Positions 28,230 to 37,870 of a stretch of 64,000 nucleotides of DNA are shown here, one piece after another. A program made the translations under genes and the position numbers. The notes beneath the pieces are model-generated. The model ran no database searches and was not told where the DNA came from. It saw nothing but the letters and a program-made list of their open reading frames with translations. Source of the DNA: Leptospira sp. (GTDB lineage: Bacteria; Spirochaetota; Leptospiria; Leptospirales; Leptospiraceae); NCBI GenBank assembly GCA_016742255.1, contig JACVCB010000016.1:23218-87217 (forward strand). Reading direction: 5' to 3'. Numbering within the stretch: the stretch's first letter is position 1; each line of letters begins with the position of its first letter.

Positions 28230-29252
28230 ATGAAATCAATTCCTTCTCTCATAACCTTCGTATCATTTCTTTTTTTGGGATGTTCCCCGAAAGATATCCA
28301 GTTACCTGAGAACACATATGCCACTTGGGCCAAAACAAGCCCTGGACTACAATTCGATACAATCCCTAAATTAAAACCAGAATGGAAAGATCGTATTTAC
28401 CCACTGGATGCAAAACGATTGAGTACACTTGTTGAAGTCAATCAAATTGATGGTATCGAAGACATTCCAACTGGAACGAAAGATTTGAGCTTATGGAAAG
28501 AACGAATCTCGGGAATCCATTCATCCTTTCCAAGTTCTTTAAACAAATTGGCAAATGAATTATTAGTTGGCATTTATTTTGTATCAAATCTTGGTTCAAC
28601 TGGACTAACAGGGATTTTGCGAGATAAAAATGGGAAACCTGTTGCAGGGATCATTTACTTAGATGCAGACTTATTGAATGTAGGAGGAAATGATTGGGTA
28701 ACCAATCGAGAGAACACAGTTTTCAAAAAAGATCCCATTTACTCCATTAAAATCCAATTGGATCCAACCAATTCATTCAATTCAGCTCTCTCATTTATCA
28801 TATTACACGAATTAGGTCATATTGTTGCCATTGTCAAAGGTTATGCACCTGATTATACAGAACCTAAACGTGACTTTCGAACTTATCCTTTTTTTGAAGG
28901 AGTATGGTTATCTGAAACATACTCTCCCTATGAAGATACTTTTTTCCCAGAACGATCCAAGATCAAATTTTATCAAAAAAATCCAACAACTCCCATTTTC
29001 CCTGATGGAAAATTCTTATACAAAAAATTGACAAACACACAGTTTGTTTCATTGTATGCTGCTACCAATGCAGATGATACATTTGCAGAAGCCTTCGCAC
29101 AATATGTTCATGTGCTAATGTTAAAGAAAGAATATAAAGTAATTTTCCAATCGAAGGGAGAAGAGGAAGTAATCCTACTCAACCCTATCTTGAAAGAAGG
29201 AGGTAGAAAATTTCGTGAGTTATTCCAAGATCTTTTTGCGAAAACTTTATGA
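28230..29252 (+). CDS. Zincin-like lipoprotein (putative metallopeptidase)
   Basis: 340 residues with a lipoprotein signal (LITFVSFLFLGCSP; acylated Cys18). The zinc-peptidase motif HELGH is at residues 193-197 inside a helix (FIILHELGHIVAIVKGY), and a later acidic helix DDTFAEAFAQYVHVL gives a plausible third zinc ligand, so the site looks intact. I recognise no named family. It starts only 19 bp from the divergent small exported gene. Its last 38 bp overlap the next gene, whose Shine-Dalgarno lies inside this coding region. Confidence 0.75.
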   Translation: MKSIPSLITFVSFLFLGCSPKDIQLPENTYATWAKTSPGLQFDTIPKLKPEWKDRIYPLDAKRLSTLVEVNQIDGIEDIPTGTKDLSLWKERISGIHSSFPSSLNKLANELLVGIYFVSNLGSTGLTGILRDKNGKPVAGIIYLDADLLNVGGNDWVTNRENTVFKKDPIYSIKIQLDPTNSFNSALSFIILHELGHIVAIVKGYAPDYTEPKRDFRTYPFFEGVWLSETYSPYEDTFFPERSKIKFYQKNPTTPIFPDGKFLYKKLTNTQFVSLYAATNADDTFAEAFAQYVHVLMLKKEYKVIFQSKGEEEVILLNPILKEGGRKFRELFQDLFAKTL

Positions 29253-30549
29253 TATTATTTTCATCACTTTCTTCTTTTTGATTTTACCAGTCCAAGTCAG
29301 ATCTGAAACAAAATCAGATGATTCCAAATCCATCACAATTGATACTCATACAGAAATTGTGTCGGATTTTATTTGGAGGGGGAATTCATTTGCAGGGGAA
29401 GGACAAAATCGTAGGAATGGAGCGTCATACCAAAGTTTTACTTATGCTCCTGCATTACAACCAACGATTACAGTTTTATCACCAGACAAAAAAATGGAAT
29501 GGATGTTATTTGGAAGTTTCCAATTGACAAACCGAAGTGATAAAGATTCAGACAAACGACTTTTCCAATCGAGTCCCGGTGGTGTAGGTCCCTCCTATTT
29601 GGGTGAAGACTCAAAGTATTTTGATCCTTATAACCAAGACCCTTGCGTACAATCTGTACACAACCAATTGATTTCAGGCACTCCTTCCAACTCAAATTGC
29701 CAATCGTACCTGCCAAACCAAGGGTATGGCCCAAAAAAAGAACCCAATGGTAACAAACGTGTGGATGGGATGTTTTTTTCCATGATGTATCATTTTGACC
29801 CTAGTGTTTTTGGTGACTTCAGTGTGGGAATTTGGTTTTATAATACGTTCCAAAAAACTCCAAACTCACTCCTTCCCCCAGCCACACAAAAACAAAATGC
29901 TGTGGTTTCTGGTGGTCCGAGTAATACATTTAATACAAACAATCCCGATGCACAAACAAGACTCTCATGGCATGAATATTTTTTCCAATGGAAACTGCCT
30001 TGGGTACGAATTGTAAAACCAATGATTTCCTATTACACCCAGTATTCGACTGAGAATGGTGGGTTACTTGCAGGGAAAAATTACCTTTCTTTATCCGCAC
30101 AATATACGTTTTTTGAAGGGGATTTTTTCCGCATCCAACCCCATTGGAACCTCGGTTATGCCATGAGTAATAATGCAATTGACAATCGAAATGGGATACA
30201 AGACATAACGTCATCTCTCTCCTTCTTCTTTGGAGATTTTTTTCTGAAAGGAGCACATATCTTACGACCCAATTCTTACCTCTTTGATACCAATAATTAC
30301 TTTGGATACCCAAATGGGGATCCAGACAAAGCAAACTGGAATCGGAGTTCGGAAGATGGAAAAGTTGTGAACCCATCACGGATTAATGGTGCGTACAACA
30401 CCTCAATCCTCAATCTAATTGACCAAGTTTCTACAGGGAATTCTCTAAACGATACAATCATCAAAACTGCTTTACGAGAATCCTATACCTTGCAGAAAAT
30501 TCCTATCCATTTATTTTATGTTAGCTTTGGCTATTCAAAATCATTCTAA
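29215..30549 (+). CDS. Predicted outer-membrane beta-barrel protein
   Basis: 444 residues from GTG 29215, backed by AAGGAGG 11 bp upstream. Signal segment (IIFITFFFLILPVQVRSE), then repeated amphipathic strands: THTEIVSDFIWRGNSFAGEG, MLFGSFQLTNRS, DFSVGIWFYNTF, WVRIVKPMISYYTQYST, LSLSAQYTFFEGDFFRI; it ends IHLFYVSFGYSKSF with a C-terminal aromatic, the usual barrel-assembly signal. The opening SDFIWRG motif resembles uncharacterised TorF/MltA-type porin-like families. Cotranslated with the zincin-like lipoprotein, which may process or assist it. Confidence 0.78.
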   Translation: MSYSKIFLRKLYDIIFITFFFLILPVQVRSETKSDDSKSITIDTHTEIVSDFIWRGNSFAGEGQNRRNGASYQSFTYAPALQPTITVLSPDKKMEWMLFGSFQLTNRSDKDSDKRLFQSSPGGVGPSYLGEDSKYFDPYNQDPCVQSVHNQLISGTPSNSNCQSYLPNQGYGPKKEPNGNKRVDGMFFSMMYHFDPSVFGDFSVGIWFYNTFQKTPNSLLPPATQKQNAVVSGGPSNTFNTNNPDAQTRLSWHEYFFQWKLPWVRIVKPMISYYTQYSTENGGLLAGKNYLSLSAQYTFFEGDFFRIQPHWNLGYAMSNNAIDNRNGIQDITSSLSFFFGDFFLKGAHILRPNSYLFDTNNYFGYPNGDPDKANWNRSSEDGKVVNPSRINGAYNTSILNLIDQVSTGNSLNDTIIKTALRESYTLQKIPIHLFYVSFGYSKSF

Positions 30550-30593
30550 GTGATTTGGGATTTATAATTTTAATCAAGAATATTAGGAAAGGC

Positions 30594-30623
30594 TTGACTA
30601 CCTAAGATTTCGATTCATACTTT
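30594..30623 (+). promoter_or_regulatory. Putative promoter of the chemotaxis operon
   Basis: TTGACT (30594-30599) and TACTTT (30618-30623) spaced by 18 bp stand 24 bp before the mcp ATG, a plausible housekeeping-type promoter. A CTTGGGGA Shine-Dalgarno follows. No FliA-type consensus is seen here. Confidence 0.45.
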
Positions 30624-30646
30624 GCCCCACCTCTTGGGGACCAATT

Positions 30647-32392
30647 ATGAAATGGATTCAAAATTTAAAAATTCGAGCAAAACTCCTACTGGCATTTATG
30701 ATCACGATTCTTTTAATGATCGTGGTTGCTTCCGCTAGTTTTTATTCAGCCAATCAAATTTTAGCATCCTTACATACAGTTTTTGAAGACAGAGTTGTCC
30801 CCATAAGCCAAATCAAAGAAGTTTCAGATGCTTATCTCATTGGAATTGTGGATGCAGCGAACAAAGTTCGTTCCAAAAAAATGTCGGTGGAGGAAGCTCT
30901 CGAATCCATCCGAGAATCAGAAGCAAAGGCGGATGAAGTATGGAAAGTTTATTTAGGAACGTATCTTGTCCCTGAAGAAAAAGTCATCATCGATGAAATG
31001 GAAAAAGAGTTCCCACCACTGAAGGCTGGGGTCAAACGTTTACGAATCCTATTAGAGACCAGAAATGAAGCAGAAATAGAAAAATTTGTTTCTGTAGATA
31101 TGTACCCAATTTTCGAACCACTCACTCACCATTTGGATGATTTGATCCGAGTGCAGTTAAAGGTAGCTAAAGAAGAATACCAAAAGTCAGAAGCACATTT
31201 CCAACAATCATTGGTGATTGTAACAGGAGTGGTTGTTGTTTCCTTTGTATTGGTATTTTTAATCGCATTCCTCTTTTCCGATGCAATTGCAAGGCCAATG
31301 AAAAAAATTGTGTCGATTGCCCAATCAATCTCCATTGGTGATTTAAATGTAAACCTAGAGTCAAACAAAGACTCAATCCAATCAAAACACTTAGAAGGAA
31401 ATGAAATCCAACAACTTTCACAAGCCTTTATGGAGTTAGTCGACTTCATTAAAGAAAGGGCAGAACATTTAGAACGGATAGCAAATTCTGATTTAAGTTC
31501 TGATGTAACCTTAAAATCAGAACGTGATCAATTGGGCCTGAGTTTAAAAAGAATGTTAATCAATTTATCAGAAGTTGTGGAGAAACTTTATTTCACATCA
31601 CAAGAGGTTGATTTAGGGGCACAACAACTAGCAGATGCAAGCACTTCCCTCTCAGAAGCCGCAAGTGAACAAGCAAGTGCTGTGGAAGAAATCTCTGCAA
31701 CCTTGACAGAAATTAGTAATAGTTTTTTATCCAATGCAGAAAATGCAGAACAAATGACAGAATTTTCAGAATCCACCGCAAAACAAGCAACAGAAGGAAA
31801 CTCTCGCATGAAAGACCTTGTTTCGGCGATGGGCGAAATCAGTAATTCATTTGAACAAATTTCTAAAATAAACAAAGTGATCAACGACATTGCATTCCAA
31901 ACTAACATTCTTGCTTTAAATGCTGCAGTGGAAGCAGCACGTGCTGGCCAACATGGAAAAGGATTTGCCGTAGTTGCTGAAGAAGTAAGAAATCTCGCTC
32001 AAAAAAGTGCCAATGCAGCAGATGAAACAACTCTACTCATCGAAGCTTCCTTAAAGAAAGTAAAACTTGGCAATGAGGCAACGGAAAAAACTGCTGAAGT
32101 CCTTGGAAAAATTTCAGAAAGCGCAGATAATGTCAGCAACCTGACTAAGGATTTAGCACTTTCCATCAACGAACAAAAATCTGCTGTTTTACAAATCACA
32201 CAAGGAATTGACCAAGTAACTACAGTTACATCAACTACAGCTGCTTCAGCCGAAGAAGTTGCAGCTTCCAGTGAAACACTCAAAAGGCAAGTGGAGATTA
32301 TGAGAAACGTAATAATGGGATTTAAATTAAAAGAGGACGGATCCAAATCGACAGCTTTAACTCGAATCGAAAAACCTAGAATTATTTTATAG
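30647..32392 (+). CDS. Methyl-accepting chemotaxis protein
   Basis: 581 residues: TM1 (about 12-34), periplasmic four-helix-type sensor domain ([34 protein letters not shown]), TM2 (about 190-212, [22 protein letters not shown]), HAMP, then a long coiled-coil signalling domain with the hairpin tip [20 protein letters not shown] and [18 protein letters not shown]. No NWETF-type C-terminal pentapeptide (ends KPRIIL). It is the first gene of the che operon and presumably feeds this CheA. The ligand cannot be inferred. Confidence 0.95.
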   Translation: MKWIQNLKIRAKLLLAFMITILLMIVVASASFYSANQILASLHTVFEDRVVPISQIKEVSDAYLIGIVDAANKVRSKKMSVEEALESIRESEAKADEVWKVYLGTYLVPEEKVIIDEMEKEFPPLKAGVKRLRILLETRNEAEIEKFVSVDMYPIFEPLTHHLDDLIRVQLKVAKEEYQKSEAHFQQSLVIVTGVVVVSFVLVFLIAFLFSDAIARPMKKIVSIAQSISIGDLNVNLESNKDSIQSKHLEGNEIQQLSQAFMELVDFIKERAEHLERIANSDLSSDVTLKSERDQLGLSLKRMLINLSEVVEKLYFTSQEVDLGAQQLADASTSLSEAASEQASAVEEISATLTEISNSFLSNAENAEQMTEFSESTAKQATEGNSRMKDLVSAMGEISNSFEQISKINKVINDIAFQTNILALNAAVEAARAGQHGKGFAVVAEEVRNLAQKSANAADETTLLIEASLKKVKLGNEATEKTAEVLGKISESADNVSNLTKDLALSINEQKSAVLQITQGIDQVTTVTSTTAASAEEVAASSETLKRQVEIMRNVIMGFKLKEDGSKSTALTRIEKPRIIL

Positions 32393-32401
32393 GAAACTGC
32401 C

Positions 32402-32905
32402 ATGAACACTACATCCAAATCATGGGAGACGATGGAAGATGAAGATACAATGCGAGATTTGTATCTTTGTTTTAGCTTAGAGAATCGTTTTTATGCATTC
32501 GAAGTTCGGTATTTAACGGAAATATTGGCCCTCCCAGCCATCACAACGATTCCGGGCACGGCTCCTTTTCTGAAAGGTGTGATCAATATCAGGGGTAAAA
32601 TCATTCCTGTAATGGATGTTAGATTACGTTTTGATATGGAATTTCAACCTTACCACGAACGAACTTGTGTTTTACTCGTTGAGTTGGATGGACATCCATT
32701 GGGACTGATCGTAGACAAAGTAAATGATGTAGTCAAAATACCAGCTGAGAATGTTGATTTAGCACCAAAAATCGGAGAGTCCAAATCATCTCGTTTTATT
32801 TATGGTACAGGTCGTGTTGGCGATACTGTTAAAATACTAATCAATCTTCAAAGATTACTTACTCCAGAAGAAAGTTATATGATCCAAGACATTCCTGGAA
32901 ATTGA
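32402..32905 (+). CDS. cheW: Chemotaxis coupling protein CheW
   Basis: 167 residues, single CheW SH3-like domain: YLCFSLENRFYAFEVRYLTEILALP, PFLKGVINIRGKIIPVMDVRLRF, VLLVELDGHPLGLIVDKVNDVVKI. It links receptors to CheA in arrays. A 20-residue N-terminal extension (TSKSWETMEDEDTM) is a little longer than usual. It starts 9 bp after mcp with an AGGA Shine-Dalgarno, 3 bp before cheA. Confidence 0.95.
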   Translation: MNTTSKSWETMEDEDTMRDLYLCFSLENRFYAFEVRYLTEILALPAITTIPGTAPFLKGVINIRGKIIPVMDVRLRFDMEFQPYHERTCVLLVELDGHPLGLIVDKVNDVVKIPAENVDLAPKIGESKSSRFIYGTGRVGDTVKILINLQRLLTPEESYMIQDIPGN

Positions 32906-32908
32906 AAA

Positions 32909-34834
32909 ATGGAAAGAGAAGATGTTTTAGAATACCTACTCGAAGCCAAAGAAAGTTTAGAGAGTATCGAATCTGGATTATTAAACTTTGAAAAAACTAC
33001 CTTAGATGGCAGTTTGGTTGACCGAGAAATTTTAGACACATTATTTCGGCATTTCCATACAATCAAAGGTAGCTCTGGTTTTTTTGGATTGTCTGGGATC
33101 GTTAAAATTGCTCATGCAGCAGAAAACCTTCTTGATTATTTACGCAATAAACCTGAATCACAAGACGAAGAAACATTAGAAATTTTACTTACCGCCTTAG
33201 ACATATTAAATGAACTTGTGATCCATGAAGAAGATTCACCTACAGGTGGGGGTTTATATTCGGAAGAACAAAATCAATTTTTACAAAGGTCTAATGATAA
33301 ATTATTAGAATTAAAAAATTCGGGATTGGATTTAAGTCCAACTAATGAAACGGAACCAAACAAAGAAGAATTCGGAATCTTTCAAGACACTAATAAGACA
33401 TTTCCAGAGAAAGAAGAATTTGGAATTTTTACAACTGAGGTAAAACATTCAGTCTCAGATGAATTCGGTTTGTTTCAGAATGATACAAACGATTCCCAAA
33501 ATGAAGAATTTGGATTGTTTGAGCCAAAACAATCAGAAACAAATGCAGAATACGGATTGTTTGTTACAAATCAAACTGATTCAAAACTCAATAATTTACC
33601 ATCTAACATCTCAAAACCGAAACCAGAAGAAAAAAAATCCAACCAGAAAAAAGACATACGAATTGATACCGATAAACTTGATTCACTATTAGATATCGTA
33701 GGTGAAATTGTAATCAATGAGCCGATGGTCACAGAACACCCTGATTTAAAAAAATTAAAATTAGAGAACTTTCAAAAGTCTGCCCTACAATTAAAAAAAT
33801 TAATCAGAAGTTTGCAAGAGATCACACTCAGTTTGCGTATGGTTCCCATTTCAGGTGTTTTTTCACGAATGGAAAGATTGGTTCGTGATACTGCGAAAAA
33901 AACAGGTAAACAAGTAGAACTCATCATTTCAGGAGAAGATACAGAAATTGATAAATCTATCATTGAAGAAATGTATGACCCACTTGTTCATATCATTCGG
34001 AATGCTATCGATCATGGTTTAGAAACTCCAGAAGAAAGAAAAGAAGCAGGTAAACAAACAAAGGGATCAATTCATTTAACTGCCGTTCAATCAGGAAAAG
34101 AAGTTTGGATTGAGGTGAAAGATGATGGGAAAGGTCTGCAAAGAGATAAAATTATCCGAAAAGCAATTTCTTTAGGACTTATCAGTCATCTAGAGGCGGA
34201 GAATTTAAAAGATGAAGAAGTTTGGGATTTTTTATTCCACCCTGGTTTTTCGACTGCAAAAGAAGTAACAGATTTATCGGGTAGAGGTGTGGGTCTCGAT
34301 GTAGTTCGTAAGAATGTCAGCACACTCAAAGGATTTGTAGATGTAAGTTCCAATTTTGGACAAGGAACCGTATTTTTAATCAGAGTGCCTTTAACTCTTG
34401 CCATCATTGAAGGACTTGTTGTTAGAAAATCAGAAACTTACTTTATCCTCCCTTCCATCGATGTCAAAGAATCTTTGTACATCAAAGAAGAACCGATCCA
34501 CGAATTGTATCGCAACAATCACAGTATCTTATACCGAGAAAATCAAATATCAATTGTTGATATCGACTTATTATTTGGAAAAGAATCGGAACTTAACGAT
34601 CAACATTCAATCCATGAGAAGTATATGATCGTAACTGAATCTCATGAAAAACAGATGGGAATCGTTTTTGATGAAATATTAGGAAACCAATCCATTGTCA
34701 TCAAACCAATCTCACCTTTATTCAAAAACATCAACGGCTTAGCTGGTTGCACCATCCTTGGTAATGGGCATGCTGGATTGATTTTAGATGTCAGAAAATT
34801 AATCAACCAACACATGGCGATCCAATCAACATGA
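32909..34834 (+). CDS. cheA: Chemotaxis histidine kinase CheA with repeated EFGLF-type linker
   Basis: 641 residues: P1 Hpt domain with phospho-His50 (RHFHTIKGSSGFFG); linker 111-250; P3 dimerisation (KLDSLLDIVGEIVIN...ITLSLRMVPISGVFSRM); P4 ATPase with N box HIIRNAIDHGLETPEER, G boxes DDGKGL and SGRGVGLDVV; P5 CheW-like domain from about 500. No P2 (CheY/CheB-binding) domain is recognisable. Instead the linker has five short copies of an EFG(I/L)F motif at residues 154, 170, 185, 200 and 214. Autophosphorylates on His and passes phosphate to CheY/CheB, both encoded downstream. It overlaps cheB by 4 bp. Confidence 0.95.
   Translation: MEREDVLEYLLEAKESLESIESGLLNFEKTTLDGSLVDREILDTLFRHFHTIKGSSGFFGLSGIVKIAHAAENLLDYLRNKPESQDEETLEILLTALDILNELVIHEEDSPTGGGLYSEEQNQFLQRSNDKLLELKNSGLDLSPTNETEPNKEEFGIFQDTNKTFPEKEEFGIFTTEVKHSVSDEFGLFQNDTNDSQNEEFGLFEPKQSETNAEYGLFVTNQTDSKLNNLPSNISKPKPEEKKSNQKKDIRIDTDKLDSLLDIVGEIVINEPMVTEHPDLKKLKLENFQKSALQLKKLIRSLQEITLSLRMVPISGVFSRMERLVRDTAKKTGKQVELIISGEDTEIDKSIIEEMYDPLVHIIRNAIDHGLETPEERKEAGKQTKGSIHLTAVQSGKEVWIEVKDDGKGLQRDKIIRKAISLGLISHLEAENLKDEEVWDFLFHPGFSTAKEVTDLSGRGVGLDVVRKNVSTLKGFVDVSSNFGQGTVFLIRVPLTLAIIEGLVVRKSETYFILPSIDVKESLYIKEEPIHELYRNNHSILYRENQISIVDIDLLFGKESELNDQHSIHEKYMIVTESHEKQMGIVFDEILGNQSIVIKPISPLFKNINGLAGCTILGNGHAGLILDVRKLINQHMAIQST
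33368..33562 (+). repeat. Five in-frame EFG(I/L)F-encoding repeats in cheA
   Basis: The CheA linker encodes EEFGIF, EEFGIF, DEFGLF, EEFGLF and AEYGLF at a regular spacing of 14-16 residues, separated by polar low-complexity sequence rich in N, T, S, K. The repeat is conserved at the protein level but the spacers differ, so it looks selected for the motif rather than a recent DNA duplication. Confidence 0.85.
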
Positions 34835-35874
34835 AAAAACACAAAGCAATTATTGTAGATGACCAACGTACAGTCAGAAGTATGATCAAACGTTGGATAG
34901 AATCGGATGAAAATTGGGAAGTGGTTGGAGAGGCCTCCAATCCTTTTGAAGCAAGAGATCTCATCATCGATAAACAACCTGATGTAATGACACTTGATGT
35001 TCATATGCCTGAGATGGATGGCATCGAATTTTTAAAAAAATTACTCCCCCAACATCCGATGCCAGTCATCATGTTTAGCTCATCGACGACAGAAGGCACT
35101 TCCATCACTTTAGAAGCACTTGATGCAGGTGCATTTGACTACGTTACGAAACCGACAGGTACACAAGAAAGTTTACTAGAAGCCAAAGAAGATTTATTAG
35201 AAAAACTAAATGCGGCATTAACTTACAATGCCTCTCTCTTTGAACAATCTAAAAGAGTCATTTCGGTTTCACCCACAGTAGCCAACAAAACTACAAACTT
35301 TCGGACAAAGTTGATTTTAATAGGATCGAGTACAGGAGGAACAACTGCACTACGGAAGTTACTGGATGAAGTGGATCACACCTTTCCTCCCATTCTCATC
35401 GCCCAACATATGCCAGAAAATTTTACTGCACTATTTGCAAGTCGGCTCAATGCAGAATTAAAAACAAAAGTAGTGGAAGCAAAAGACAAACAAATTTTAG
35501 AAAAGGGAACGATTTACATTGCTCCTGGGAATTATCATTTAGAAGTCCAAAAATGGAATGGAGAATTCTATACAAAAATACTCCAATCGGAGAAGGTAAA
35601 TGGTCATAGACCATCTGTAGATGTTCTTTTTGATTCAGCAGTACAAAATGGTTTAGCAAAAGATTCAATTGGTATCTTATTGACAGGTATGGGAAGTGAT
35701 GGAGCCAAAGGTTTACTCAACTTAAAAAATAATGGTTGTATTACACTTGGACAAAACAAAGAAACTTGTGTTGTTTATGGTATGCCTAAGGTAGCTTTCG
35801 AATTAGGTGCAGTGATGTACCAACTCCCTCTAGAAAAAATTCTAGAAAAAGTAAAAGAGATAGGTGCCAGATGA
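34831..35874 (+). CDS. cheB: Chemotaxis methylesterase/deamidase CheB
   Basis: 347 residues: N-terminal receiver with phospho-acceptor D56 (TLDVHMPEMDG) and KPTG lysine, linker, and C-terminal methylesterase with the catalytic triad Ser167 (GSSTGG), His193 (AQHMP) and Asp290 (LTGMGSDGAKG). Removes methyl groups from MCP glutamates. Overlaps cheA by 4 bp. No CheR gene is in this operon. Confidence 0.96.
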   Translation: MKKHKAIIVDDQRTVRSMIKRWIESDENWEVVGEASNPFEARDLIIDKQPDVMTLDVHMPEMDGIEFLKKLLPQHPMPVIMFSSSTTEGTSITLEALDAGAFDYVTKPTGTQESLLEAKEDLLEKLNAALTYNASLFEQSKRVISVSPTVANKTTNFRTKLILIGSSTGGTTALRKLLDEVDHTFPPILIAQHMPENFTALFASRLNAELKTKVVEAKDKQILEKGTIYIAPGNYHLEVQKWNGEFYTKILQSEKVNGHRPSVDVLFDSAVQNGLAKDSIGILLTGMGSDGAKGLLNLKNNGCITLGQNKETCVVYGMPKVAFELGAVMYQLPLEKILEKVKEIGAR

Positions 35875-37127
35875 TTCCTCATAGTTTAATTTTAGAATCT
35901 TCAATTTCGAACCATCTAGTAACGATTCTAGATGATCTCCACTATACGTACGAACGACTGGAAAAGTTAGATACTGTTTTGGATTCTTTAAAAAAAGAGA
36001 AATTTCATTTTTTAATCGTGCCAATTGAATCTTTAAATAAAGTAAGCTCCCAAGAAATTTTAGAGAGTATCACAAATTCATTTCCTAATACATTGATCCT
36101 TCTCATCACCAATTCTGAAAACTGGGCACAAACTGCTTCATTACTCAAAAGGCACAGCGTTTATGATTTTTTACAAACACCACTGGAGGTTGATCATGTT
36201 AAGTTTACCTTGGATCGTTCCTTCCAATACCTTAATACAAAACTAAAAACTCAATTTATTCATGAAGCAGAAAATCATTTATACAAAAGAGTAATTGAAA
36301 TCTTCGATTGGAAAAAATCACTTACCCATAAAGAAAACCAAAATATATCTGCAGATATTATCCACCAAATGAATATTAACTTATTCCAAGGAAGTGGGAT
36401 TGGTACTTTAATGAGTGTCGTGAGCATCTTACTTTCAAAAAGTAAATGGGACCAAGACAACAATCATTATACCATTCAGAAACCAATTTTAGATTTATTA
36501 TCAGAGAACTATGATGCCGCAAAGAGTATGTTTGATAGTATGTCCATATCTCAGAACGTAATTGACGACAATGAATTGATCCAATCAATGGAATCACCTG
36601 TAGAACTCTTAGCAATCATTCACTCAGAAATCCAGACATTAGAAGAAGCATTAAAAATCAAATCTCAAAAAATCAATGTAAGCCAAATTCCCAATTCGGT
36701 GAACCAACATGAAATTCGTTTTGATCAGGTTAAAATATCCTATGCAATCAGAGAAGTATTACTAAATGCAATCAAATATTCAAAAGATGGTGATGAGATT
36801 TATGTAATCTTTTTTCAAAAGGAAAATTTTTTGGAAGTGAAAGTCATAAATCCGGCTTATCAGAATGAAGATAGCACCGTAGGCATTCCTGAAAAATTTG
36901 AATCCATTATATTTGAACCTTTTTTCCGAATCTCTTCAGTAGTTGATGATAGTTATGCAAAATTCGAACAATTCCGATTTGGATTAGGCTTAACATTGGT
37001 TAAAAAGATTTTAGACCAACACCAAGCCAATGTTCAGATATATAACATTGAAGATAATCTAAAAAATGATAATAAAATAGATGTGTGTTTAACAATTCGA
37101 TTTCCATTAATCAAAAAGGAGAATTAA
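35871..37127 (+). CDS. ATPase-domain protein with pseudo-receiver, che operon
   Basis: 418 residues, overlapping cheB by 4 bp. Residues 1-125 have a receiver-like pattern, but the phospho-Asp place reads LIVPIES and the conserved Lys place LQTPLE, so phosphorylation is unlikely. Residues 140-230 form a helical region with a possible acceptor or dimer helix (DWKKSL...DIIHQMNINLFQGSGIGTLMS), without a canonical H box. Residues 275-415 are a HATPase_c domain: N box IREVLLNAIKYSKDGDE, weakened G1 (EVKVINPA), FEPFFRISS, FGLGLTLVKKILDQHQA. May be a kinase or phosphatase acting on the CheY proteins encoded next. The exact family is not recognised. Confidence 0.75.
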   Translation: MIPHSLILESSISNHLVTILDDLHYTYERLEKLDTVLDSLKKEKFHFLIVPIESLNKVSSQEILESITNSFPNTLILLITNSENWAQTASLLKRHSVYDFLQTPLEVDHVKFTLDRSFQYLNTKLKTQFIHEAENHLYKRVIEIFDWKKSLTHKENQNISADIIHQMNINLFQGSGIGTLMSVVSILLSKSKWDQDNNHYTIQKPILDLLSENYDAAKSMFDSMSISQNVIDDNELIQSMESPVELLAIIHSEIQTLEEALKIKSQKINVSQIPNSVNQHEIRFDQVKISYAIREVLLNAIKYSKDGDEIYVIFFQKENFLEVKVINPAYQNEDSTVGIPEKFESIIFEPFFRISSVVDDSYAKFEQFRFGLGLTLVKKILDQHQANVQIYNIEDNLKNDNKIDVCLTIRFPLIKKEN

Positions 37128-37128
37128 A

Positions 37129-37488
37129 ATGGCGAGAATATTAACTGTAGATGATGCACCAGCAGTATTAAAAATTTTAAATTTAGTACTCACCACTGAT
37201 GGTCATGAGGTAGAAACAGCTTCGAACGGAATGGAAGCATTGGAAAAAATCCAAAATTCAAAGTTCGATATTGGTATCTTTGATGTAAACATGCCAGGAA
37301 TGACAGGGATCGAGTTAACTGAAAAAACTTTAAAAACAGAAAATGGCAAATCCATGAAAATAGTCATGTTAACTACAGAATCAAGTGAAGAGATGAAAAA
37401 CAAAGGCAAAGCTGCTGGTGCAGTGGGGTGGCTTGTAAAACCTTTTGCAAATGAATCACTAACTAAGTTAATCTCTCAATTGATTTAA
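37129..37488 (+). CDS. cheY: CheY-type response regulator (copy 1)
   Basis: 119-residue single receiver domain: acidic pair D8/D9, phospho-acceptor D52 (GIFDVNMPGMTGIEL), Thr83 (LTTES), Lys104 (WLVKPF). The AAGGAG Shine-Dalgarno lies at the end of the preceding gene. One of two adjacent CheY genes; either could carry CheA output to the flagellar switch. Confidence 0.92.
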   Translation: MARILTVDDAPAVLKILNLVLTTDGHEVETASNGMEALEKIQNSKFDIGIFDVNMPGMTGIELTEKTLKTENGKSMKIVMLTTESSEEMKNKGKAAGAVGWLVKPFANESLTKLISQLI

Positions 37489-37489
37489 A

Positions 37490-37870
37490 ATGAGTAATAT
37501 TTTGGTTGTCGATGATTCTCCTGCCGTATTAAAAATTGTACGCCTTGCTTTGAGTAGCCAAGGTCACAATATTATTATCTGTGATTCAGGAGAATTAGCA
37601 CTAGAAACCTTAAAAACAAATCCAAAAATAGCATTAGGTATTTTTGATTTTAATATGCCAGGGATCAGTGGGATTGAGTTGATTCAAAAATCAAAAAAAA
37701 TAAAGACACATTTGAAATTTAAAATCATAATCCTATCGGTTGAAAACAAACCTGAAATCATTTCAAAAGCTCTACTGGAAGGTGCGGATGCTTGGATAGT
37801 AAAACCATTTAAAAATGAAGATCTAATAAAAAAAGTAAATGAGTTAGTTGAAGTGTATGATTCCATTTGA
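37490..37870 (+). CDS. CheY-type response regulator (copy 2)
   Basis: 126-residue receiver domain: D8/D9, phospho-acceptor D53 (GIFDFNMPGISGIEL), Lys105 (AWIVKPF); Ser in place of the switch Thr (LSVEN). Clearly paralogous to the preceding CheY (same VDD(A/S)PAVLKI start and FD(V/F)NMPG core), so a tandem duplication that has diverged. It starts 1 bp after it and overlaps the next gene's ATG. Could be a phosphate sink or regulate the downstream kinase. Confidence 0.9.
   Translation: MSNILVVDDSPAVLKIVRLALSSQGHNIIICDSGELALETLKTNPKIALGIFDFNMPGISGIELIQKSKKIKTHLKFKIIILSVENKPEIISKALLEGADAWIVKPFKNEDLIKKVNELVEVYDSI

Noticed and set aside
28211..28333. Longer N-terminus of the small exported protein
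   Set aside because: It would cover the start of the divergent lipoprotein gene, and the signal peptide begins at 28210.
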